A stretch of 64,000 nucleotides of DNA. It comes from Eutreptiella sp. 'Long Island Sound 2002' (lineage: Eukaryota; Euglenozoa; Euglenophyceae; Eutreptiales; Eutreptiaceae). Under the pieces are notes generated by a model that was not told where the DNA came from, did no database searches, and saw only the letters and a list, made by a program, of their open reading frames with translations. Where the stretch lies: NCBI GenBank assembly GCA_964036045.1, contig OZ038385.1, positions 42,822,367 through 42,886,366 on the forward strand, written 5' to 3'. Shown one piece after another: positions 22,512 through 31,454 of this stretch (position 1 is the first letter of the stretch; each line of letters starts with the position of its first letter). Position numbers and translations under genes: made by a program.

Positions 22512-24834
22512 CACATCACATCACAACATAGCACAGCGCATCACAGCACAGCACAGCACATCACAGCACAGCATAGCATAGCAAAGCACAGCACAGCACA
22601 GCACAGCACAGCACAGCACAGCACAGCACAGCATAGCACAGCACAGGACAGCATAGCATACCATCGCATCGCATTGCACAGTACAGCACATCACAGCACA
22701 GCACAGCACAGAACAGCACAGCACAGCATAGCACAGCACAGCACAGCACAGCATAGCAAAGCACAGCATAGCATACCATGGCACAGCATAGCATAGCATC
22801 GCATCGCATAGCACAGCACAACATAGCACAGCACAGCACAGCACACCACAGCAGAGCACAGCACATCACAGCACAGCACAGCACAGCACAGCACAGCACA
22901 GCACAGCACAGCATAGCATACCATGGCACAGCATGGCATAGCATCACATCGCAAAGCACAGCACAGCACAGCACATCACAGCACAGCACAGCACAGCACA
23001 TCACATCACAGCACAGCACAGCACAGCACAGCACAGCACAGCAAAGCACAGCACAGCACAGCACAGCACAGCACAGCACAGCACAGCACAGCACAGCATA
23101 GCATACCATGGCACAGCATGGCATAGCATCGCATCGCAAAGCACAGCACAGCACAGCACATCACAGGACAGCACATCACAGCACATCACATCACAGCACA
23201 GCACAGCACAGCACAGCACAGCACAGCACAGCACAGCACAGCACAGCACAGCACAGCACAGCACAGCACAGCACAGCACAGCACATCACAGCACAGCACA
23301 GCACAGCACAGCATAGCACAGCACAGCACAGCATAGCAAAGCACAGCACAGCACAGCACAGCACAGCACAGCATAGCATACCACGGCACAGCATGGCATA
23401 GCATCGCATCGCAAAGCACAGCACAGCACAGCACATCACAGCACAGCACATCACAGCACATCACATCACAGCACAGCACAGCACAGCACAACACAGCACA
23501 GCACAGCACAGCATAGCAAAGCACAGCATAGCATACCATGGCACAGCATAGCATAGCATCGCATCGCATAGCACAGCATAGCACATCACAGCACATCACA
23601 GCACCGCCCCGCACAGCACAGCACAGCACAGCACAGCACAGCACAGCACAGCACATCACATCACAGCACAGCACAGCACAGCACAGCACAGCACAGCACA
23701 GCACAGCACAGCACAGCATAGCACAGCACAGGACAGCATAGCATACCATCGCATCGCATTGCACAGTACAGCACATCACAGCATAGCACAGCACAGCACA
23801 GCACATCACAGCATAGCACAGCACAGCACAGCACAGCACATCACAGCATAGCACAGCACAGCACAGCATAGCATACCATAGCACAGCATAGCATAGCATA
23901 CCATCGCATCGCATTGCACTGCACAGCAGCATAACACAGCAAAGCACAGCACAGCACAGCACAGCACAGCACAGCACAGCACAGCACAGCCTCAGCACAG
24001 CACAGCATAGCATACCATGGCACAGCATGGCATAGCATCGCATCGCAAAGCACAGCACAGCACAGCACATCACATCACAGCACATCACAGCACATCACAT
24101 CACAGTACAGCACAGCACAGCATAGCACAGCACAGCACAGCACAGCACAGCATAGCAAAGCACAGCATAGCATACCATGGCACAGCATAGCATAGCATCG
24201 CATCGCATAGCACAGCATAGCACATCACAGCACATCACAGCATAGCACAGCACAGCACAGCACAGCACAGCACATCACATCACATCACCGCACAGCACAG
24301 CACAGCACAGCACAGCACAGCACAGCACAGCACAGCACAGCACAGCACAGCACAGCACACCACAGCACAGCACAGCACAGCACAGCACAGCATAGCAAAG
24401 CACAGCATAGCATACCATGGCACAGCATAGCATAGCATCGCATCGCATAGCACAGCATAGCACATCACAGCACAGCACAGCACATCACATCACAGCACAG
24501 CACAGCACAGCACAGCACAGCACAGCACAGCACAGCACAGCACAGCACAGCACAGCACAGCACAGCACAGCACAGCATAGCATACCATGGCACAGCACAG
24601 CACAGCATAGCATAGCATGGCATACCATCGCATCGCATTGCAGAGCACAGCACATCACAGCACATCACATCACAGCACGGCACAGCACATCACAGCACAG
24701 CACAGCACAGCTGCACAGCACAGCGCAGCACAGCACAGCACAGCAAAGCACAGCACAGCACAGCACAGCATACCAGGGCACAGCATAGCATAGCATAGCA
24801 TAGCATACCATCGCATCGCATAGCACAGCACAGC
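22512..24834. repeat. Pentanucleotide satellite array 2, same family as array 1
   Basis: About 2.3 kb of CACAG-type pentamers with the same recurring composite block (for example near 22771, 22916, 23101, 23385, 23535, 24170 and 24410). Identical pentamer vocabulary and orientation to array 1 suggest one original array split by the GC-rich retroelement block. Confidence 0.97.
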
Positions 24835-25046
24835 TGCATGGCGCATCTTCGCGGCTTCCTTCGCACCCAGCCACTGAGACTGTTTCAGACGGGGCATGCC
24901 ACCTAGTGTGCATAGACTGTAGTGTGGGATCCAAGATTCGGGCCATGCAAGTCGAGCAATGGACAACTGTGAACACTTTCAAGAAAGGTCAGGCTCTCTC
25001 CTGCAACACATCCAAGTGCTCCCACGTGCTCCTGCTTGCCTTACAG

Positions 25047-25996
25047 GTCGGTGCATACGTTATGGTGGGCAGTGTAATGGCGGCCGTCCAGGCCGTGCAC
25101 GGTGCTGACAACGGATCCATCTTCAGCGCCGCGGAGCTCAACGCACTGGCCGCGGCCATGCCGGACCCTCGGCAGTGCGGGCGCTGCCGCTTCGGCCCCG
25201 TGGACCACACGGGGTGCGGCAACCTCCGCACGCCCACGGGCACAGCTTCGGAGGCGCCGCCGTCTCCAACGCGTGCCCGCGCTGCAGGTGGCTGGTCCGT
25301 AGCCTCGACGCCTGGCCGGCCTGGGACGGGTCCCCGGTCGGCGCGGCGGTGTTCCGGCACCGCGTCTGGGGGGAGGTGGTGGTGGCGGTGCGGGCCGCCT
25401 CCAAGGCGCTGGTGCTGCCCTTCGCCGCCCTGCACTTGGGCGGGGCCGTGGGGCTGCCCCCCTCGTTGTCCGCCTTCCTGGCGTTCTCGTACCTTGGGCC
25501 ATGGGCCTGGGAAAACCGTGCGATGTTCCAGGCGGCGTACCGCTCGGAGATCTTCGCGCGGAATCGCCGCCGGCAGCATCGCCGGGCCCAGCTCCGGCCC
25601 GGCCCTCAGGCGCAGCCCCGGGCCGACGCCGTGGATTGCGGCGCGGCCGCGCGCGCACCCGCCCCGGAGTGGATCCCCTCCTCCGAGGCCCTCGCAAACC
25701 TGCTGGCAGCGACACCGGTGAGGGTGTCCTTAGTCAGTGGGGATGTGTGTAGCGTCTGCATAGAACCCTTTCCCGAGGAGGCCGCCGCGGCCGCAGCCGC
25801 GCTTCCAGGGGCAGAGGCCGCGCAGGCGCTTCGCGCCCTATCGCCCCCGGTGGTGGCCCTGCGCTGCGGGCATGCCCTGCACGTGAAGTGTGCCGAGGCT
25901 GCCGTCGCGGCTGTCCAGGACCGCCATGTCCGGTGCCCCCTCTGTCGGGAGCCAGTCAGCCTGGCGGGAGCTGTGTCAAGTCGCATGTTCAGTTGA
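25047..25996 (+). CDS. TM-RING gene, exon 2: zinc-ribbon-like region and C-terminal RING-H2 finger
   Basis: The exon starts after TTACAG and continues the exon 1 frame. A first Cys/His cluster (C-x2-C, then VDH, then C) is followed by ACPRC, but the two halves lie in different frames: a one-base loss or two-base gain near 25228-25245 breaks the ORF. In the second frame, basic and Ala-rich linkers lead to a RING-H2 finger (CSVC, CGHALH, VKC, CPLC; about 25748-25955) with all eight metal ligands. Stop is TGA at 25994. The product would be an E3 ubiquitin ligase tethered by the exon 1 membrane domain. As sequenced it is frameshifted, either assembly error or pseudogenisation. Confidence 0.6.
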
Positions 25997-25999
25997 CAG

Positions 26000-26960
26000 G
26001 GGCGCCGAGCGATCCCTGAGGGCGTCGGGTGTCAGAGCGCCACGTACCCCCCCCCCCCTTGTCTAGCCGCCCTAAGAAAAATTTTAGTTGGGTATACTAG
26101 ACTTCAGGTGACTGTTGTGTGATGTCCGTCCCCCCCCCCGGGGCCGCGGGGAACCGTCATTTGGTGACACGACTGTCGTATTGTACTCCCTCGTGCGCAC
26201 TGTGGATGTGTCCGCCGCGCCAATGTGGCAGCCAATGCATGCGTGGGGTTGGTGAACCAACACAGTGCATGCTGTCCACTGCCCACCTTTAATGGCCGTT
26301 GCATGTTCGTTGGTGATTTCTTTTGCAGCCCCTTGAAGACCTTGGGGGACCCTCTGCCCGCACCCCACACCAGGAGAGGCGCCATTGACCGGACACCCCA
26401 GATCGCCACACACGTCACGCGGGCGAAAACTGGCAAATGGTGGTTTGGAGTCAGCGCAAAGGGATCCCAGCAAGAATTAATGGTCGGTGATGCAGCAGCA
26501 GCCGATCTGCAGCAGCGCTCAGCATCCACCACCAATCTGATGCAGCTGCCAATGCACCCCCCCCCCCCCCTGCCCCAAATCGGCGGCCGAATTTGGCCGA
26601 CCTCGCCGATTTGTTCTGCCGATTTGTTGGGTTTCTGAATTTTGACGATTGGTTCTGCCGACTTGTTGGGGCTTTTGGGTTTCTAGGACCTGATTTGGAG
26701 GTGTCACTGGAAGATGTGCATCATTCACTTTGGGACACTGGTTAATACTTTTTCTTTCAATATTGGTTCTTCAGGTTGGCACCATGAAGTGTTTTTACTG
26801 CCCACAAAAAGACGCGTCTCTGGTCCCCTGGGATTCATTGTCCCCCACTGATCAAATCTTTCTGGTCAGGGGGCAGTTTGCGACTTGTGTGTTCGCTGTG
26901 CATGCCCCAGTGCATTCTTCAGCCACCGTTCTTCAAGCACCTGATCATCAGCCCCCCAAT
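26000..26960. other. Stretch without a firm gene call
   Basis: Poly-C runs near 26050, 26130 and 26560. An open frame at 26225-26638 and another at 26730-26999 lack recognisable domains. The duplicated CCGA(T)TTGTTCTGCCGA motif lies at about 26605-26665. The 26730 frame includes a Cys pair (CFYC) and lies just upstream of the BED-like relic, so it could be its N-terminal exon. Confidence 0.3.
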
Positions 26961-26962
26961 CA

Positions 26963-27418
26963 GTGGATTCTGGGCTGCAGGTGCCTTCGACTCCTCTAGT
27001 TGTGTCCGGTGCAGCCACATCTTTGGCCACAGACGCAGTGGAATCTGGGGTTGTGGAGCCTTCAGCGTCTGTTGCAGAGTCTTCTACTGCTGCCACAGGG
27101 TCTGCCACAGGGTCTGCTGCACACCCACCCAGCACATCACAATCAGATGGTCGGAAGGTGTGCGCAAAACCTTCGCATCCAGACACTTTGAAGAAGGCCA
27201 AACAGCCCCGTGTGCTGTAAAAAGTTACAATTGCACAGAGGGTTGAAAAGTACAGTAAGTATGGTCTGTATGACAACAACAGTAGGCTGTACGGCAAGCC
27301 ATGTGGAAAAAAGGTGGATGAGGCACGGGAAGACTCACTGACTAAGCATGTTACCTCAGGCATTCATGATGTTGTGTGCGCCAAACATATTCAGTCTTTA
27401 TTATTGTTCTGCCGCTAA
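26963..27418 (+). pseudogene. BED-like zinc-finger relic (hAT/CGGBP1-type)
   Basis: One frame runs from a Ser/Thr/Ala-rich region into a BED-like finger: an AQRV...YSKYG lead-in, then K-P-C-G-K-K-V-D, then K-H-V-T-S-G-I-H. A TAA at 27218-27220 interrupts this frame and the first metal-ligand Cys appears replaced by Gly (YGKPC), so it is non-functional. The pattern resembles N-terminal fingers of hAT transposases and the CGGBP1 family. Frame stop is TAA 27416. Confidence 0.4.
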
Positions 27419-27783
27419 TTGTACTATGTGGCAACAGACCGGCCTGTTGTTGGTGCTGTGCAGGGCGCGGCAGAAACCGTCCTGCCTGCATCCGATGACT
27501 GGACAAATGCTGCGTGTTTCCAGCTGCGCGCTGGTGCATCACGAATTCGTAATTTACTGATTGAATTGCAATGTCTAGTCTGATCCGATAAATTCCATGT
27601 GTCCAGAGGTCACGAATTCTTGCATGTCTCTGCGGGCAACTGTGCACCCACGTATCCGCCCATTCTTTGTAAAACTGAAATGACTGTGCTGCGCTATATG
27701 TGTCAGCGAACTGTTCTCATGCACCCAGCAATGCACATGGGAGGAAAGGCTGATCAGAAGCCACACCCATTGTGGAAGCGACC

Positions 27784-27939
27784 ATGAAGGACCTTGTTTG
27801 CTTTGCTGACCACGACCGCCCCTGGGACCCGCCAAACTTTGCAGATTTCCGGAATAAAGCGTTCGGTATCACCAGCACCCGGGCCAAGCAGTGGCCTTTT
27901 CCCCCAATCCGCAACCAATTGCGACCCGCTTCTGATTGA
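27784..27939 (+). pseudogene. Short coding-like remnant
   Basis: A 51-codon frame with protein-like composition (Asp-Arg-Pro-Trp-Asp-Pro-Pro motif) downstream of the BED-like relic. It could be another piece of the same decayed transposon or host gene. No domain recognised. Confidence 0.2.
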
Positions 27940-28016
27940 TAAGGGTGGTGCCATAGCCACCATGGCCTATGCATCCGACACAATGCCGAGGCAGTCCTTT
28001 AGGACTCCCCCCCCCT

Positions 28017-28021
<5 letters not shown>

Positions 28022-28060
<39 letters not shown>

Positions 28061-28081
28061 GTCTGTCTGTCTGTCTGTCTT
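28022..28081. repeat. (CT)n and (CTGT)n microsatellites
   Basis: A run of CT dinucleotides passes into CTGT tetranucleotides. Confidence 0.95.
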
Positions 28082-28124
28082 TCCTGAAGGACCGCCCATA
28101 AGGACCGCCCATTGGTGCCTAGGC

Positions 28125-28274
28125 TAGGGTTAGGGCATGCCGCCAATATGGGTCAAAAGTAGCTCAAAATAGCCTCAAATCACTTGTTTGAGCATCCCCT
28201 GTGGTCTAGAAACAATTTTGGGAAAAATCATTTTTGACTACTTTTGGACCCCCATATGACCCCCGTAACCCTAC
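28125..28274. mobile_element. MITE-like imperfect palindrome
   Basis: The arm at 28125-28163 (TAGGGTTAGGG, then ATATGGGTCAAAAGTAG) and the reverse complement of 28237-28274 (TAGGGTTACGGGGGTCATATG, then CCAAAAGTAG) match imperfectly around a ~75-bp centre. No coding capacity. Confidence 0.45.
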
Positions 28275-28924
28275 CACTATGCGGCCTCGTCAGTGATCCG
28301 TGGGGATCAGCAGGTCCCCCCAGCCTCTGACCCATGGGGCCGGGGGCCGGGCATAGAAATGCCGTCCGCCAACCATTCTGCACGGGCCCACCGAACGCAC
28401 TGAAGAACGGCTGCGGCCGACAGACAGTGGAGACCCGAAACGAACATTGGGTGAAGCCCTACCCCGCCCCCACCCGGCGCCATGAGCCCCATCCCTGTTG
28501 GCAGGGCCTGCGAGGATGGAATGAAGTATGGAAATGGGACGAGGTGCCTTTTTTGTGCGGTCCAGTGCGCGGGGATGCGCGGCCTCCATCTGGTCCCCAA
28601 AAGAGCGGACAAAATCAGAAGTGGCTACGTCACCCCTGCCTTCTCAGGGGGCCGCACGTGGGAGGAAGTGCGATGTACTGCGCTGCGCACGCTCCACTCA
28701 TCAATACCAAAATGGGGCATTGAAGGTGGTAGATAGTGAGAAAATAGCTTGCAAGTGATCCCCTTTATCGTTATTTACCACTACAAGGGTGCCCAGCACA
28801 TTCCATGGCATTCAAACACAACACAGGTAGGTGGAACTTGAAAAGAGGATGCATGCAAAAGGTTGCCTTTCACGGCTGATTTTGTATTTTGGGCCCAAAA
28901 AGAGGTTGTTGGGGCCTAACCCAA

Positions 28925-29040
28925 ACCCTGACCTTAAGCCTGATCCTAGGAATAGGGTTAGGTCTAGGATATGGGTCAGTGCCCAAGTCAGGATTAGGGT
29001 TTGAGTTAGGGCCCCGGTTAGGGTTAGGGTTAAGGCTGGG
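28925..29040. repeat. Degenerate interstitial TTAGGG-like repeats
   Basis: Several TTAGGG and near matches occur, best at about 29016-29035 (GGTTAGGGTTAGGGTTAAGG), with a CCCTAACCC block at the left end in opposite orientation. The block is short and diverged, so it is not a chromosome end. Confidence 0.55.
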
Positions 29041-29338
29041 TATTTGGGGCATTGGCATGGGTGTGGCATGGTAGATGCCCACCACAAGCGTTGTGCCACA
29101 GCGAATACCCAGTCTTGCAGGTGACCGTTCTGGCACATCCAAGCACACTTTGGGGGAGCCATGAGGCCCAGCACCCCTCCTTTGGGGACATCAGATGTGT
29201 TGTATGCAATGTGCAGGCACAAACCCCACAATGGTAACACTGCACTAGCAACCGATGCAGCTTGAGAAGTACACACGGATGTATCGCCACAAATGTCGAA
29301 AGCTACAATGAAAGTGGTCAAGGTGAGCTGAGATCATC

Positions 29339-29505
29339 ACAGCACAGCACAGCACATCACATCACATCACATCCCATCACATCACATCACATCACATCAC
29401 ATCACATCACATCACATCACATCACATCACATCACATCACATCACATCACATCACATCACATCACATCACATCACATCACATCACATCACATCACATCAC
29501 ATCAC
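29339..29505. repeat. (ATCAC)n pentanucleotide microsatellite
   Basis: About 30 nearly perfect ATCAC steps preceded by a few CACAG steps. It is the same 5-bp class and a known variant of the large intronic satellite. Confidence 0.95.
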
Positions 29506-29986
29506 AAAGATGCAAGAGGTACAAAGCATATGTCCAAACGATGCTTGAAGCAGGTGCACAGACAAGTCTGGCTGGCCAGTGCTGCCTGTCGCTGGCTAGC
29601 AAACTGGGCATCACCGCGGGTGAACGATGCGCCCACACCAGTGTACCCAGCGGTGTAACCAGTGGCAGGGTAGGCGGTGGCCAAGGGCCCAACACACGTA
29701 CCAATGGCAGCAAACGGCCAACAGCCAAGAACTCTGGCTCTGTGCCAGGCTGCTCGTACCACTATCTCTCATCGCCGCCATACCCACCACAGAACGGCAT
29801 AAGCTTCGGACGGAGGTGGACCTTTTTCAGTTTCGCATGATTCAGTCTGTCCAAACGCTAAGACGGAAATACACAGACCCTACACCTCACCAGACACCGT
29901 CGCCCCCATTGCTGACCAAGTACGTCGCTCAGGCACTTCCACCGCGAGAAACGCCGCAAAACCTACGAAACCACGTCGGGGCGCCC

Positions 29987-30337
29987 ATGCGGAGCAGCAC
30001 GAAACGCAAACGTAGGACCGAGGTCGCGACGGCGGAACCCATCGACCCCGACCAATGGATACGTGATGCGCGCGGCGCAAACGACGATGAGGCAGTGGCA
30101 TGGTTCGCAAGAATACGAGCAACTAACACAGCACAAGACGAAGCCACCCAGAAGCGTCAGCGTCTCAGCGTTGACGCACAGCGGTGGGAATGTAACAGAA
30201 AGACAGCAGGCAGGTTGGCACAAGAACACGCACAACAAACACACGACATATACCACAGGGCACACGCCGCTGCGGTGGCACGGCAACACCTACGCACCCT
30301 GCACACACCAGTCTATCAGTACTCGATGCTGCATTGA
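29987..30337 (+). pseudogene. Charged ORF fragment upstream of the LINE
   Basis: An in-frame ATG at 29987 gives about 116 codons rich in Arg, Gln, Ala and His, with a basic start (K-R-K-R-R) and protein-like composition, ending at 30337. It precedes the LINE 5' repeats and could be the end of another element or a nucleic-acid-binding ORF1 fragment. Not recognised. Confidence 0.25.
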
Positions 30338-30349
30338 AATTCCTCCCTT

Positions 30350-30765
30350 AAACTCGCTGAGTCGTAGGGCCACCCCAGTCAACCCCAAGAAGAGTACGAA
30401 CGGGGCTTCGCTGGCTTCAACCAGTGAAGGTTGTGAGAGTCTACTCTTTTCTTTTCACTGGTTACACGTAGCATGGCTGATTGACCCTGCTGCCAGGTCC
30501 GTCAAGACGTGTCGTTTCAGTGAAGTTCTTCACCCAAATCTGCCGAGTAGCAAAGGCGTCCTCGCCACCCCAACGAAGAGTACAAGCAAAGCTTCGCTGG
30601 TCTCAGTCAGTGAAGTATGTTGTTGTATGCTCTACCCGTTTTGCTGGTCGCTGGATTTTCCTGTCAAGTCTGTCAAGATTCATTGTTTCACTGAGGTGCT
30701 CCACCCAAGTTCGCTCTGTGGGAGAGCCGGCCTCGGGTTACAAGCAAGAGATTACATTCTACTGA
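30350..30765 (+). repeat. LINE 5'-region tandem repeats (two diverged ~185-bp monomers)
   Basis: Blocks such as GCCACCCC...AAGAGTAC, then GCTTCGCTGG, then GTCAAG recur in the same order beginning near 30357 and 30543. Diverged tandem monomers upstream of the coding region are typical of LINE 5' UTRs, where they act as promoters. This marks the likely 5' part of the LINE. Confidence 0.5.
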
Positions 30766-30767
30766 CC

Positions 30768-31454
30768 TCACACCTTCGGTATGTGATCCCCCTTGCTGGG
30801 AACACAGAATCACTGACTGCAGGCAGTCATTTCAGACCCCACGTCCACAGTTTTGATTCGTCCTGCCCCTTCAGTGTACTCCCGCGTTACGATACACGCA
30901 CTGTGCATGATCAGGCGCTCAGTGATCTTCTCCATCATGAGCCGAGCCCTCGTACACAATCACTGAATTTAGTTCTCTGTCATGGGTCCAAAGAGTCCGG
31001 ACATTTAGAGCTATCTGACTTCCACCAAGTGAACAGCCAGGTATCACCACCCAACACCGAAACCCATCCAGGCTACCCCCCCCATCAGACGATACCCCCA
31101 AATAGATGTGACAATGGTCGATCCGCTCAGCAGACACTCCGGTTGTGCGCTGACAAAAGAATCTCTGCTACCTGGATTGCAGATTGTTTCAAGGATATTA
31201 CTTTTGACCACGGCGGCCCGCAAGCTTCGCTGTCCATACACGGCGTAGCATGTTGGCACCTGCAAGTCGATCTTTGTGACTGTCCGCTACCCCTTTTTCC
31301 CACCTCCGCCCGCATTCTGACGAGCGCACTCGGGTCCGAGAACTCGGGCAACCTCAAGCTGGTTTTAAACACTCAAGGCAGCTTCATCCCCCCCTTCCCC
31401 GTCGAGGGACAACCGTCAATCACGGCCTGGACCCGCAGTCTCCACGGGTTATGA
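30768..31454 (+). CDS. Possible LINE ORF1
   Basis: An open frame (it also reads back through the 5' repeats to about 30063) ends at 31454, overlapping the opening of the ORF2 frame at 31369. Composition is mixed, with His/Cys residues, but there is no clear zinc knuckle or RRM. The position between 5' repeats and ORF2 is the main reason for calling it ORF1. Confidence 0.3.
   Translation, partial: SHLRYVIPLAGNTESLTAGSHFRPHVHSFDSSCPFSVLPRYDTRTVHDQALSDLLHHEPSPRTQSLNLVLCHGSKESGHLELSDFHQVNSQVSPPNTETHPGYPPHQTIPPNRCDNGRSAQQTLRLCADKRISATWIADCFKDITFDHGGPQASLSIHGVACWHLQVDLCDCPLPLFPTSARILTSALGSENSGNLKLVLNTQGSFIPPFPVEGQPSITAWTRSLHGL

Larger units (their letters stand above)
15774..25046 (+). other. 9.27-kb phase-0 intron packed with satellite and LINE remnants
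   Basis: The donor is CAG|GTGTCC and the acceptor TTGCCTTACAG|GTC with an upstream pyrimidine-rich tract. The flanking exons keep frame and reconstruct a hydrophobic segment. The intron holds two pentamer satellite arrays (15796-18195 and 22512-24834) around a GC-rich block of retroelement ORFs and tRNA-like sequences (18196-22511). Inferred from sequence only; no transcript data. Confidence 0.55.

Noticed and set aside
15796-24834. CRISPR-like or direct-repeat array
   Set aside because: Units are 5 bp without spacers in a eukaryotic intron; this is satellite DNA.
28334-28736. Overlapping frames near 28.3-28.7 kb with Cys pairs
   Set aside because: One (28482-28736) looks slightly protein-like, but no domain or exon structure supports it.
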